A DNA stretch of 64,000 nucleotides. Origin: Oceanospirillum sediminis. Lineage in GTDB: Bacteria > Pseudomonadota > Gammaproteobacteria > Pseudomonadales > Halomonadaceae. The DNA lies in contig NZ_JACJFM010000026.1 in the NCBI RefSeq assembly GCF_014164585.1, forward strand, positions 1 to 64,000, read 5' to 3'. The notes below the pieces were generated by a model that made no database searches, was not told the DNA's origin, and saw nothing but the letters and a program-made list of their open reading frames with translations. This document shows, piece by piece, positions 1 through 8,569 of this stretch. Position numbers and translations under genes: made by a program. Each line of letters starts with the position of its first letter. The first letter of the stretch is position 1.

Positions 1-53
1 CACAGCTTACCGCTCCTGGTCGAAATGATCCATGCCTGAATAGCTAATTTGTT

Positions 54-419
54 TTAAAAACCGTCTATTAAGGGCTTTTCAGGGCTGACTACATAATGTA
101 CCTGGAGTACCCTGTTCGCTTCACCTGATTCTGACAGGTGTATTTCGTAAGTTACATGCTCTCCGGACAGTACCTTATTGACATAAACTCTGGCTTTGGC
201 AAACGCTTCTTCTCCCATCAGCCCCGGCATATACAGATGCTGTATATCCTGAGTCTCTGAGAGGTGAAATAGTTTCCGGTAACGGGTGTTCATAAAGCGA
301 TAACGCAGTGAGGCATCGACATAGCAGGCCAGTGCCGGTATTGCATCGGCGAGCCATTGAAACGTACGTTTCCGTGATAACTCGGACGGATTAAGGCTAT
401 CCTGTGCCTGCCTGTTCAT
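54..419 (-). CDS. Short stand-alone PAS-domain protein, possibly truncated
   Basis: This 121-residue protein resembles a PAS_4-type sensory domain. A predicted amphipathic start is followed by an IPALACYVD segment and YRFMNTRYRKLF (about residues 28-52), then an LMGEEAFAKARVYVNKVLSGE segment typical of the second half of the fold. The product stops at IDGF, where larger PAS proteins normally continue through the last strand into a signalling domain such as GGDEF or histidine kinase. No output domain is visible in the 53 bases left before the window edge in this frame. It could be a genuine single-domain sensor or the decayed 5' part of a larger signalling gene. No regulatory partner is adjacent. 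The fold call is fairly secure; function is unknown. Confidence 0.55.
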   Translation of the reverse strand: MNRQAQDSLNPSELSRKRTFQWLADAIPALACYVDASLRYRFMNTRYRKLFHLSETQDIQHLYMPGLMGEEAFAKARVYVNKVLSGEHVTYEIHLSESGEANRVLQVHYVVSPEKPLIDGF

Positions 420-700
420 TTAAGCCTCCGCAAATACAGGGAATAAAATAAGCATGCAGTGAATAGGGGCACAATAAATAACAGATCAGATTAACTCAGT
501 GGCCCCACTCAGATATTTAAAAAACGAGCACTGTAATCAGGATAGCACTGATTGAACTGAAGCAGATATTCACGGACCGGATGTCAGAAAAGAAAGACGA
601 TTAATAAGATAAATCGCAAAAGGAAACCGTGCAGGCTATTTCTGGTTCATTCACGTTATTCTGTCTGATTGGCCTTGTTACTTATGTATCTCTGCTGAGG
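420..700. other. Intergenic stretch between PAS gene and LysR gene
   Basis: About 280 bases separate the start of the PAS gene from the end of the LysR gene; both are on the minus strand. I see no RNA gene, no convincing hairpin with a T-tract and no further coding potential. A plus-strand reading frame that begins here runs into the antisense of the LysR gene and is not credible. Confidence 0.4.
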
Positions 701-1585
701 TTATCTGGCTTCACTGGGTTGCAGATTGGCCTGAGGCTTCAATTCAAACTCAACCAGTTTATTAATCACCGAAATAAGATCCTGATCGCCCGAATTCTGG
801 CGACCGTAAACGGCATAGACTTCACGGCTGACCGACTCTGCCTCTGATACCAGATACAGGTCTTGATTGACCAGATAAGGTTCAACCAGAGCCAGTGGTA
901 AAAAAGCGACACCACCATAGGTGATCAGAAACTCCAGTGCAATCTGGCTTTGTTCGGTATGCAGAATCGGCATGACAGGAGTGCGGAATAGCTTGGCATT
1001 TTTCATATTGAAAGCTGTGCCCCAGTCTACAAAAACATAGCCAGCCTGATCAATTTCACTCAGTCTTATACCTGCTTTATGGCTAACCAGTACCAGTTCA
1101 ATCTGGCCAATGATGCAATTCTCTAATTCTGCTGAATTCGGTGGATCTAACACCACCGCTATATCCAAACGTCCAGCCAGGAGTGACCGGGTTAATTCCT
1201 GGTGGGAGTTGATTTCGGTACGGATCGATAAACCGGGAAACTCGTTTGCCAGTCTCGGCAGAATGGACTGAAGAAAAGTGCCCCAGAGATTGGATATGCC
1301 GCCCAGAGTGAGTTGAGTATCCTGTGCTTCCGACATACCTACGTCCTGCAGTGCCAGTTGCCAGCCTGCTAACAGGTTTTCAGCGTGGGGTAATAAACGC
1401 TCTCCAGCCACAGTCAGGCGGATATTATTTCTTTGTCGGGTAAAGAGATCAATGCCGACCATCTCTTCCAGCTGACGAATACGGAAGCTGACCGCAGATT
1501 GTGTCAGATGAAGGTTCTGCGCTGCCTGACCAAAATGTCGGGTTTTGGACACTTCAAGAAAGGTGCGCAGTAAGCTCAGATCCAT
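701..1585 (-). CDS. hdfR: LysR-family regulator, HdfR-like
   Basis: A 294-residue LysR-type transcriptional regulator. The N-terminus MDLSLLRTFLEVSKTRHF, the recognition helix around LTQSAVSFRIRQLE and the wing LFTRQRNNIRLT (residues 1-60) match the HdfR group closely; E. coli HdfR has nearly the same wing and represses the flagellar master operon flhDC. The remainder is a periplasmic-binding-like effector domain (about residues 90-285). The ATG at 1585 is the natural start because it begins directly with the helix-turn-helix. It is a single gene, divergent from the gshB-like operon across a 355-base gap, so it may act there, but no operator could be assigned. In a marine organism the HdfR target may differ from E. 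coli. Confidence 0.8.
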   Translation of the reverse strand: MDLSLLRTFLEVSKTRHFGQAAQNLHLTQSAVSFRIRQLEEMVGIDLFTRQRNNIRLTVAGERLLPHAENLLAGWQLALQDVGMSEAQDTQLTLGGISNLWGTFLQSILPRLANEFPGLSIRTEINSHQELTRSLLAGRLDIAVVLDPPNSAELENCIIGQIELVLVSHKAGIRLSEIDQAGYVFVDWGTAFNMKNAKLFRTPVMPILHTEQSQIALEFLITYGGVAFLPLALVEPYLVNQDLYLVSEAESVSREVYAVYGRQNSGDQDLISVINKLVEFELKPQANLQPSEAR

Positions 1586-1940
1586 TATTTATCCATAAAA
1601 AAAATCGATTGAAATTAATAAAAAAACATCATTTTACAGTGCTGAGGGAAGAAATAATAATTCAAATTATCTTAGTCAGAGCTGTATCTCTCCGATATTT
1701 GCTCTGAGGCACGTATTGGCCTCTCTTTATTAACTGGAGCGATCTGCCGGTAAATGCTGTCTTTTTTGGGGTTTGACACAAGAATTTAGCCTTAGTGTCT
1801 CCCTATGATTTTATCGTAAGAAACTTATTTTGCTGCAGGCTGCTAATGAAAATTAGCATGCCTGGGGCTTTTTTTGCCGTTAATTATTATAAGAAGCTCT
1901 TATCGAAAGTGACGAATATGCTTCTGTCTGGAGTCTGATC
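1586..1940. other. Divergent intergenic region between LysR gene and gshB-like operon
   Basis: This AT-rich 355-base region must carry the promoters of both flanking genes. A TTGACA hexamer lies at 1773-1778 in the plus direction, but no good -10 is found 16-18 bases after it, so I do not call a promoter. An intrinsic terminator-like hairpin (1836-1875, listed separately) lies between that hexamer and the TTG start at 1941. Confidence 0.4.
1836..1875 (+). terminator. Intrinsic terminator in the leader of the gshB-like operon (candidate attenuator)
   Basis: The stem is CAGGC+TGCTAAT (1836-1847) pairing with ATTAGCA+GCCTG (1852-1864), with one bulged T and a GAAA tetraloop. It is followed by GGGC and seven T (1869-1875). 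There is no plus-strand gene upstream that needs terminating, since the neighbouring LysR gene points away. The element sits 65 bases before the start codon at 1941, so it probably acts on the leader transcript. Hairpin and T-tract are directly visible; an attenuation role is inferred. Confidence 0.65.
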
Positions 1941-2978
1941 TTGAAAATCTGTTTCATCATGTACCCCTGGGACCGTATTGATCCTGAAAGTGATTCGACC
2001 TTGCGTATGATCCATGAATGCGTAGATCGGGGGATTACTGTGGCTGTGACGACACCAAACAACCTCACTATCCGGGACAGTGAAGCCCATGCTTTCTGTA
2101 ATGTGATCAGACACACCACTAAGCTTACCAGCAACATTGTTTCTTTTTATAAAAAGGCTGAGTTTAAACGCTGTAAGCTGCCGTTAGCGGGCTTCGATGC
2201 CATTATCATGCGGGCTAATCCTCCTCTGGATACCGTTGCGCTCAACTTCCTGGATTCGGTACGTAACGACGTCTTTATCATGAACGATCTGGATGGTCTG
2301 CGTATTGCCAACAACAAACTTTATCCGGCCTCTTTCAGCGGTGAGGCCAGTCGTTTTGTTCCTGCAACTCATGTATCGAAAAACCGTGAGTATCTGGAGC
2401 AGGTACTGAAAGATTCCCCGTCTGAAAAAATGATCATGAAGCCACTCAACGGCTTTGGTGGCCAGGGGGTGATCGTGATTGAGAAAGGTGCGCGGCAGAA
2501 CTTCCGCTCTTTATTGGATTTCTATATTGGTTCAGGTGATGAAAGCAATTACGTGATTCTGCAAGAGTATGTCTCTGGTGCTGAAAAAGGTGATGTGCGC
2601 ATCCTGTTGCTCAATGGTGAACCGGTTGGTGCCATGCGGCGTGTGCCACCCGCTGATGATGTGCGTTCCAATATTCATGCCGGTGGCCGGGAAGAGAAAC
2701 ACGTACTGACTCGTGAAGAGAAAGAGTTATGCCGGGCGATTGGTCCTCAGCTGGTGCGTGACGGTCTCTATTTTGTCGGTCTGGATGTGATTAACGGTAA
2801 GCTGATCGAAGTGAATGTACTGAGTCCTGGCGGCATTACCCGTATCAACCGTTTAAACCGGGTACGCCTGCAGAAGCAGGTGATCGACTTTGTTGAAAAT
2901 GTGGTGAAAGCCAAGGAAGTGGTAGCAGAACGGAAAAATGCTTTCCGTAAGGTGATTGAAGATGCTGCATCTGTCTGA
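1941..2978 (+). CDS. gshB: Glutathione synthetase-like ATP-grasp ligase
   Basis: A 345-residue homologue of prokaryotic glutathione synthetase (E. coli GshB is about 316). The pre-ATP-grasp part begins KICFIMYPWDRID (residues 2-14). The ATP-grasp core shows KPLNGFGGQGVIV, RILLLNGEPVGAMRRVP, RSNIHAGG and a C-terminal EVNVLSPGG. By family knowledge it joins a carboxylate to an amine using ATP; for GshB proper this is gamma-Glu-Cys plus Gly. The start is a TTG with GGAG seven bases upstream. It overlaps the next gene, whose N-formylglutamate-amidohydrolase and DUF1704 domains recur next to such ligases. The protein may therefore be a paralogue that makes or conjugates another small peptide rather than the housekeeping enzyme. 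No gshA lies in the window. Confidence 0.75.
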   Translation: MKICFIMYPWDRIDPESDSTLRMIHECVDRGITVAVTTPNNLTIRDSEAHAFCNVIRHTTKLTSNIVSFYKKAEFKRCKLPLAGFDAIIMRANPPLDTVALNFLDSVRNDVFIMNDLDGLRIANNKLYPASFSGEASRFVPATHVSKNREYLEQVLKDSPSEKMIMKPLNGFGGQGVIVIEKGARQNFRSLLDFYIGSGDESNYVILQEYVSGAEKGDVRILLLNGEPVGAMRRVPPADDVRSNIHAGGREEKHVLTREEKELCRAIGPQLVRDGLYFVGLDVINGKLIEVNVLSPGGITRINRLNRVRLQKQVIDFVENVVKAKEVVAERKNAFRKVIEDAASV

Positions 2979-4992
2979 GCAGGAGATTTTGCGTCGTATC
3001 CGCCTGGGTGAAGCTTTTGAATGTCAGGCAGAAGATGGCTCTTTTACCCTGAAAGTAGAAGAGTATACCCCTGCGATCTATACCGCGATCCATGACGGCC
3101 ATCAGTTTCGGTCATCTCTGGAAAAATACAGCCTGCTGAATGAAGCGGAACGTTATCAGGAAGAAGACCCTTTTACCGGTGAAATGATTCAGGCCATGCC
3201 GATAACACTGATCGGCATGGATTCACGCTATGAGTATGACCTGAATCGACCGGTAGCCACCTGCGTCTATAAAAAAGCCTGGGGCAAGCAGGTATGGCAT
3301 AAGCCGATCTCAGCTCGTCAGCGTCAGCTTAGTATCGAAAAACATAAGCGTTTTTATCGTATTCTGGATGCTCTGATCGAAAAAGTTGAGCAGCTTTACG
3401 GTGCTTGTATCGTTTTTGATATGCACTCTTACAACGGCTTCAGACAAAGTGAATCCGCACCGGTATTTAACCTGGGTATAGAACAGGTGGACATGGATCG
3501 CTGGCAGCGGGTGGTCAAACGCTTTGAACGCCAGCTGAACAACATCACGTTACAGGGTATACCCGTTCGTACAGCCAGTAACGAGGTGTTTTACGGACGT
3601 GGCTATTTAATTGCTCATACCAACAGCCGTTTTGAAAACACTCTGGTGATTCCCTGTGAAGTGAAAAAGGTGTTTATGGATGAGCACACCGGGGAAGTGT
3701 TCCGTCTGTTATTGGATGAGCTGAAAGAAGGCCTGAAACATAGTCTGAGTGATACTGCCGCTTTTTTCGCCCGCAATCATACTCGCAGGGCCAGCGCCAA
3801 ACGACTGGATATGTTGTCTTCTCAGCTTGATCCGGCGATCAGAAAACTGGATCAGGCGTTGTATCAGCTGGCCCGCGATCTGGAAACACTTTATTACATC
3901 AACCCGATTAATGTTACTCAGGAAAAGCGCCGTTTTTTCAGTAAAAAAGGCAGCTATCGTCCAGTCTTTCGTTACCGGCCCCTGGATATTGATCCTTACC
4001 ATTTTCGAGAACAACTGTATCGCCTGCCAGTGGATGAGATTCGTGATCCCGGAATTCAGCAGATGTACCGTCAGACTATTGATATGCTATCCAGCAAGAT
4101 TGATCTGTTGGTACATTCGGGCAGCGAGCAGTTTGTTTATAGCTCGTTGAAATACTACGGCGAACCCAGTATGGAAGATGAGGCTAATGCCCACTTTTTA
4201 CTCCATGCGGCAGGGTTAGAAGAGGCTGAAGAGAAGACGATTACAGCAGAAGAAGCCTGTGTTTATTTTCGCCAGTGTGCTTCTGATTGGGGGATGGACT
4301 GCAAGGTTGAGCTGAACCATCGGTTAGTTGCGGGAGCTATGGTCTCTGATCGCAAAAAAGCACTCTATGTTAATGCCAATAATCATTTTTCTCAGGGGCA
4401 ACTACAGGCTCTGGCACATCATGAACTGGGTGTGCATATGGCGACTACGCTCAATGCGCGCCAGCAGCCATTGCGAATATTCTCCCTCGGGCTGCCGGGT
4501 AATACTATGACTCAGGAAGGTCTTGCTATTCTTAATGAATTCCATACCGGCAACCTTCCTCTGAAACGTTTGCAGAATCTGGCTCATCGGGTATTAGCAG
4601 TAAAAGCTATGCTTAATCATGGTGATTTCCACCATACTTTCAATTATCTCTACGAGGAGATGAAGCTGGGACAGGACAGTGCTTTTAGCATGGCGGTCCG
4701 GGTTCATCGTGGCGGTGGTTTTACCAAGGACTATCTCTATCTGAGAGGAGTGAGCGAAGCCTTACGCCTGTCTCAGACTCGAGATATCCGTAATCTGTAT
4801 ATTGGCAAAACTGGCTTTGCTTACTTGCCTCTGATTGATGAAATGATCGAGCGAGGTATTTTGAATAAGCCTCAGTTTGTTGCCGAAGGGTTGATCAGCC
4901 CACACCAGAATTCTGAAGTATTGACCTATCTGATGATGTCAGTGCGGCCCACCGCTCCGGCGACTGAGCCACCTCCTAAGCTGTGTGCCTGA
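2962..4992 (+). CDS. N-formylglutamate amidohydrolase-DUF1704 (QEGLA/MATCAP-like) fusion protein
   Basis: A 676-residue two-domain protein. The N-terminal part (about 1-260) resembles N-formylglutamate amidohydrolases, with DMHSYNG placing Asp153 and His155 at a metal site. The C-terminal part (about 300-640) is a DUF1704/TIGR02421 domain, annotated as flavohemoglobin expression-modulating QEGLA protein. The zinc motif HELGVH is at His487-Glu488-His492 and the eponymous QEGLA at 518-522. The eukaryotic MATCAP tubulin carboxypeptidase shares this HExxxH plus EGLA arrangement, so a metallocarboxypeptidase activity is likely. I prefer the ATG at 2962 over a TTG six bases earlier because AAGG lies at a proper distance. 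The gene overlaps the ligase gene by 17 bases, implying translational coupling. The substrate is unknown. Confidence 0.75.
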   Translation: MLHLSEQEILRRIRLGEAFECQAEDGSFTLKVEEYTPAIYTAIHDGHQFRSSLEKYSLLNEAERYQEEDPFTGEMIQAMPITLIGMDSRYEYDLNRPVATCVYKKAWGKQVWHKPISARQRQLSIEKHKRFYRILDALIEKVEQLYGACIVFDMHSYNGFRQSESAPVFNLGIEQVDMDRWQRVVKRFERQLNNITLQGIPVRTASNEVFYGRGYLIAHTNSRFENTLVIPCEVKKVFMDEHTGEVFRLLLDELKEGLKHSLSDTAAFFARNHTRRASAKRLDMLSSQLDPAIRKLDQALYQLARDLETLYYINPINVTQEKRRFFSKKGSYRPVFRYRPLDIDPYHFREQLYRLPVDEIRDPGIQQMYRQTIDMLSSKIDLLVHSGSEQFVYSSLKYYGEPSMEDEANAHFLLHAAGLEEAEEKTITAEEACVYFRQCASDWGMDCKVELNHRLVAGAMVSDRKKALYVNANNHFSQGQLQALAHHELGVHMATTLNARQQPLRIFSLGLPGNTMTQEGLAILNEFHTGNLPLKRLQNLAHRVLAVKAMLNHGDFHHTFNYLYEEMKLGQDSAFSMAVRVHRGGGFTKDYLYLRGVSEALRLSQTRDIRNLYIGKTGFAYLPLIDEMIERGILNKPQFVAEGLISPHQNSEVLTYLMMSVRPTAPATEPPPKLCA

Positions 4993-5008
4993 TGACAAGG
5001 TAAACAAA

Positions 5009-5248
5009 ATGACAATAATAAATAATGACAATAAAGATCTGATCAAAAAGGTGCTGACTGAAGCCGCTGCCGATATTCCTGTGGAGCAGATCTGTGAACA
5101 GAATGGCATCAGTAAAGCCACCTACTATGCCTGGTATTCTGCTTATAGCTGTGAAAACGGTGAGTTAATGCGGATAACTGAAATCAGGGAAAAAGATCAG
5201 AAGCAAGCAACAGATCAACTGGTTAAACAGATGACGGTTTTCCGCTAA
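5009..5248 (+). CDS. Small helix-turn-helix protein, transposase-OrfA-like
   Basis: A 79-residue protein with a predicted helix-turn-helix at IPVEQICEQNGISKATYYAWY (about residues 23-43), the pattern found in the N-terminal DNA-binding part of IS3-type transposase OrfA proteins. The ATG at 5009 has an AAGG nine bases upstream; an earlier GTG at 4985 overlaps the end of the preceding gene. No second transposase frame, inverted repeats or target duplication are visible nearby, so it is not an intact insertion sequence. It may be a domesticated regulator cotranscribed with the ligase/peptidase operon, or a transposase relic. The gap to the upstream stop is only 16 bases. Confidence 0.5.
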   Translation: MTIINNDNKDLIKKVLTEAAADIPVEQICEQNGISKATYYAWYSAYSCENGELMRITEIREKDQKQATDQLVKQMTVFR

Positions 5249-5274
5249 GAATACTTGCTGTAAATCATTGAACA

Positions 5275-5313
5275 CCTGCGCTTCCTGCTCGTTATTTGAG
5301 CGGAAAGCGCAGG
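5275..5313. terminator. Strong hairpin between convergent genes
   Basis: CCTGCGCTT (5275-5283) pairs with AAGCGCAGG (5305-5313), and an inner GCTC/GAGC stem extends the helix with small bulges. It lies between the plus-strand HTH gene and the minus-strand azlD. No T-tract follows on either strand, so intrinsic termination is only probable. Confidence 0.45.
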
Positions 5314-5358
5314 GCTATCTGAATAGTCATCTTCATTGGAAAGCATCTGTGCGAATAC

Positions 5359-5691
5359 TTAAGTAACAAGCCTTAACAACCAGAGAATGAGCATACCTGT
5401 AGCGATTGGCCAGAATACATTACGGCTTAATATAGAAACGATGATGGCTCCGACTGCCGCTGAAATTTGAGTGATGTCAATAACATCCCCGCCTGACGAG
5501 TGGCTGAATATGATTGCTGGAATGCATAATGCCGCTAATATGGCTGGTGGTAGTAGTGCCAGAATATTTCGGCTCCGTTCCAGCAATTTTTGAGTGGAAC
5601 CATGCAGCTCAATAAAAGAAAGGCGAATGAGAAAAGTACCAAACCCTGCCAGTATAAATAGCAGCCATAGCGATAGTGTATCCATTAGCAC
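5359..5691 (-). CDS. azlD: AzlD-family small subunit of branched-chain amino-acid exporter
   Basis: A 110-residue, four-helix integral membrane protein of the AzlD family. The hydrophobic opening LWLLFILAGFGTFLIRLSF and the following LLPPAILAALCIPAII are typical. It works with AzlC (here the preceding gene in the operon, overlapping by 7 bases) as an inner-membrane exporter of branched-chain amino acids or their analogues; this is family knowledge, with YgaZH as the E. coli counterpart. The length matches the family (about 100-110). The reading frame ends at 5359, next to a hairpin shared with the convergent gene. Confidence 0.85.
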   Translation of the reverse strand: MLMDTLSLWLLFILAGFGTFLIRLSFIELHGSTQKLLERSRNILALLPPAILAALCIPAIIFSHSSGGDVIDITQISAAVGAIIVSILSRNVFWPIATGMLILWLLRLVT

Positions 5692-6413
5692 TTCTCCTCT
5701 GAGTGGGCTTTAGTCGGTTCAGTCCGTTGATTATCTGGCATTAACAGACCCACGCTTACCCCAGCGACAATTGCAACAATAAAGCCACTGTTGTAGGGCA
5801 GTTGCTGGAACAAGACGGCACAGGAGCCAGATATGATAGCAACCACTAACATCACTGGACGGGTAATGGTGGCCACTAACATCGCCAGGAAGGCCAGAGG
5901 TATCGTGAATTCCAGTGACCATTCGGCGGGGATACTGGCCCCGACCGCAACTCCCGCAACGACCGATAATACCCAGCTCAGCCACATGCTACTGGCGACA
6001 CCAATCAGATACCAGAGACGCTCACCGTCGGATTTAGCCATCTGTTCTGGTATGGCGCACAAACCATACACCTGATCCGATAGCAGATAGGCGATCGGCC
6101 AGCGTTGGTGCTTTCTTAAGGGAGCTAACAGAGGAGCAAAGGTAACGCTGTATATGGCAAAGCGCAGATTAACGACGATAGACGTAACAAGGATAATGAC
6201 AAAAGGGGCATTATCCTGAATCAGCTGGTAAGCGGCTAATTGAGCAGATCCTGCAAAAAATAGCAATGTCATTGCCATAATCGTTTCCGGTGTCATACCT
6301 AAGCTGACACCCTGGGCTCCGGCGATCAGGCCAAAAGGTAATACGCCGGATACCAGGGGAAGAAGATTACGAACACCTAACCAGAATTGAGTTCTGTGGT
6401 TTCCAAAAGACAT
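5685..6413 (-). CDS. azlC: AzlC-family branched-chain amino-acid permease
   Basis: An integral membrane protein of about 242 residues of the AzlC/YgaZ family. The N-terminal LLPLVSGVLPFGLIAGAQG, the GSAQLAAYQLI segment after the second helix and RFAIYSVTFAPLL are hallmarks. It is the large subunit of a two-component exporter with AzlD, encoded immediately downstream with a 7-base overlap. The start is uncertain: the ATG at 6413 gives the conventional family N-terminus, while an ATG at 6446 and a TTG at 6455 would add 11-14 residues; none has a clear ribosome-binding site. No Lrp- or AzlB-type regulator is adjacent. The transported amino acid cannot be read from sequence. Confidence 0.85.
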   Translation of the reverse strand: MSFGNHRTQFWLGVRNLLPLVSGVLPFGLIAGAQGVSLGMTPETIMAMTLLFFAGSAQLAAYQLIQDNAPFVIILVTSIVVNLRFAIYSVTFAPLLAPLRKHQRWPIAYLLSDQVYGLCAIPEQMAKSDGERLWYLIGVASSMWLSWVLSVVAGVAVGASIPAEWSLEFTIPLAFLAMLVATITRPVMLVVAIISGSCAVLFQQLPYNSGFIVAIVAGVSVGLLMPDNQRTEPTKAHSEEKC

Positions 6414-6473
6414 ATCAAAGTACTCAGACGTTAAAAGTAAAGGCATTAAAGGCAACTGACACTCATGGACACT

Positions 6474-8315
6474 CTAACGGCATTTAAACCGCGCTGTCAT
6501 AATCTGTAGTTGCTCTGTTTTATCCAGTGTGTCATTGGCATAAGCCTGTATCTCAAGGCTCTGCTGTTTGTTACGGGAAACACTGTGGGCGACCTGCTCC
6601 ATATTGTTTGCGATGCTATCGGTCGCTTCGGTAACCTCGGTAATATTATTGATTAGCAGTGCGTTGTTCTGGGCTACATCATGAATCAGGTTCTTGATCT
6701 CCTGGATGGCGTTAGCGGCTTGATCGCCCAGCGTCCGGCCTTGTTGGACGTGGGCCTGGCCTCGATCCATTGTTTGCAACAGTAGCTGCAGGCTTTGTTG
6801 AATATCATCTACAGTTTGTCGGATATGTTGTGTGGATTGCACGGTTTTTTCTGCCAGGCTACGTACCTCATCAGCAACCACTGAAAAGCCCCGACCCGAC
6901 TCACCGGCACGGGCCGCTTCAATCGCAGCATTCAGGGCCAATAAATTAGTCTGATCGGCCAGAGTGTTGATCATATCCGTGACGCCATCAATCTTGCCTG
7001 AGGATACTTCCAGAGTGGTGATCTGATGACTCAGTTCATCAAATACCTGTGCTAAATCGGTCAGACTGCTGATCGCCTGGGTAATCACTTTATCTCCGGC
7101 AATCGCAGATTGTTCAGCCTGCTTAGATTTTTCATAGGTGGTTTCGGTGCCCTGCGCCATATTCTGGATTACGGCGCGAATCTGTTCGCTGGCAGAGGCA
7201 ACAGCTCCGGCCTGATCATTGGTAATGGCGTTGCTTCTGACCATATCGGCCAGGTTTTTGGATAAGCCTGCCGCGCCCTGATTCAGGGTGGCGCTACTGG
7301 CTCTGACCTGAGATAAAATGGTGCTTAAAGAGTGGCTCAGCGTGTTAACAGCCTCTCGGGCTTGATCGATTTCATCGTGTGGTTGAGGCTTGATCGTCAA
7401 CGCTTGGGTCAGATCCCCTCTGGCAAGATTTGACAGTGCAGAAGAGATACTTTTTAAGCTGCCAATGACCCGTTGACTGATTCTAATCAACATCAGCATC
7501 ACGGTAACCGCAACCAGAATACAAACCCCCAGAATCAATCGCTGTGTTCTTTCTCCCGCCAGATGGGCTTCTTCTTGTGCCTCAGCCAGCTGGATTGATA
7601 ACTGTTGGCTGGCATCTTCAATACTGAGTCTTAATGTCTGATAGTGCTGACCTGCCTGGGCCTGATAATGCTGTATCTCTAAAGCCACCTGGCTGAGTTG
7701 CTGGTAGAGGTTACCAATCTCTTTCAACATAGGTTGATAAAGCGTACCAAATCCCAGCTGCTCACTTTTTTTGTTGAAGGCCTCAAGAGCCAGGATAACC
7801 GCATGACTGTGCTCTTTAGAGGGAAATTCTAAGAAGCGACTGGTAGTTTGTCTGATCTGAGCAAAGTCTTTACGAAAATTGGTGAACAGGCTTTTCTCCA
7901 GTTCGGCCATCTGTCCAGCCAGGGCTCCTCTGAGTCCTTTATTGGAAATCCGTCCTAGCTTTTCACTGCTTTGAATCAGCCGTTGTTTGATCTCTACCCA
8001 CTGCTGCAGAATGGTCTGAATTTTATCTATATGCTGACCTTTCGTGCTGTTTTGCTGGTTAAACCTTTTCAGGTATTGCGCTTGTAGCAGGAGGTTTTTC
8101 AGTTGCCCGCTTTCGGATTTTTTGTCCTGTTTTAATACCGAAAGCTCCAGGCGGGTCATATGCAGGATTTGATCATTTAACTCATTAACCCGTAAGAAGG
8201 AGTGATCTAATGTGCGTAGTGTGAAAAAAGACAGTATTGCCAGAAAAAAAAAGCCAATCAGCGTCAGAGTCACTACGATATAAAGCTGTTTTTTGAGACT
8301 TAGAGCATTAATCAT
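6474..8315 (-). CDS. Methyl-accepting chemotaxis protein
   Basis: A 613-residue transmembrane chemoreceptor. The first membrane helix is at about residues 10-30 ([20 protein letters not shown]). A helical periplasmic domain of about 230 residues, a second helix ([16 protein letters not shown]), a HAMP linker and a long cytoplasmic signalling coiled coil follow. The conserved hairpin tip reads [20 protein letters not shown] followed by [15 protein letters not shown]. The ATG at 8315 is preferred because AGAGG lies upstream and the protein then opens with the membrane helix. It is monocistronic, and no che or flagellar genes are in the window. The sensory domain belongs to no class I can name; the N-terminal layout resembles the receptor at 24731-26575, suggesting paralogues. 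The ligand is unknown. Confidence 0.9.
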   Translation of the reverse strand: MINALSLKKQLYIVVTLTLIGFFFLAILSFFTLRTLDHSFLRVNELNDQILHMTRLELSVLKQDKKSESGQLKNLLLQAQYLKRFNQQNSTKGQHIDKIQTILQQWVEIKQRLIQSSEKLGRISNKGLRGALAGQMAELEKSLFTNFRKDFAQIRQTTSRFLEFPSKEHSHAVILALEAFNKKSEQLGFGTLYQPMLKEIGNLYQQLSQVALEIQHYQAQAGQHYQTLRLSIEDASQQLSIQLAEAQEEAHLAGERTQRLILGVCILVAVTVMLMLIRISQRVIGSLKSISSALSNLARGDLTQALTIKPQPHDEIDQAREAVNTLSHSLSTILSQVRASSATLNQGAAGLSKNLADMVRSNAITNDQAGAVASASEQIRAVIQNMAQGTETTYEKSKQAEQSAIAGDKVITQAISSLTDLAQVFDELSHQITTLEVSSGKIDGVTDMINTLADQTNLLALNAAIEAARAGESGRGFSVVADEVRSLAEKTVQSTQHIRQTVDDIQQSLQLLLQTMDRGQAHVQQGRTLGDQAANAIQEIKNLIHDVAQNNALLINNITEVTEATDSIANNMEQVAHSVSRNKQQSLEIQAYANDTLDKTEQLQIMTARFKCR

Positions 8316-8569
8316 CAGAGATCTGCCTCTTAGATTATTATCGGGTAGCGGCTCTTTTTCGGTAAAAGAGCAGGGCTGCACTTATTACTGAAATCCAGGT
8401 ATAGGCATAAACCGCAGGTGATAAAGAATGGCGTAATGTTCGGGGCTTGACCGAAATAACCCCGGTATTCTCCGATCACTGAGCGGAAAATACCGAGGCA
8501 GCTATAAGATAAGCGGCATTCTGGTTAGGCCTGACCCTTATTTCGCAATTAACTGCTGTGAGAGAAGGG
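8316..8569. other. Gap with two hairpins between receptor gene and TRAP operon
   Basis: This gap contains GCTCTTTT/AAAAGAGC (8351-8371) in the untranslated leader of the chemoreceptor gene. CGGTATT/AATACCG (8463-8495) lies downstream of the TRAP operon and may help terminate it, though only a weak T-rich stretch follows on the minus strand. Confidence 0.4.

Noticed and set aside
629-847. 72-codon plus-strand frame
   Set aside because: It runs into the antisense of the HdfR-like gene and has no supporting features.
1773-1801. Promoter at TTGACA upstream of the gshB-like gene
   Set aside because: No acceptable -10 hexamer at 16-18 bases; noted only in the gap entry.
5009-5248. Insertion sequence suggested by the OrfA-like HTH protein
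   Set aside because: No second transposase frame, terminal inverted repeats or target-site duplication were found nearby.
8316-8400. CCCGATAA resembling a sigma-28 -10 before the first chemoreceptor gene
   Set aside because: No matching TAAAG-type -35 at the required distance.
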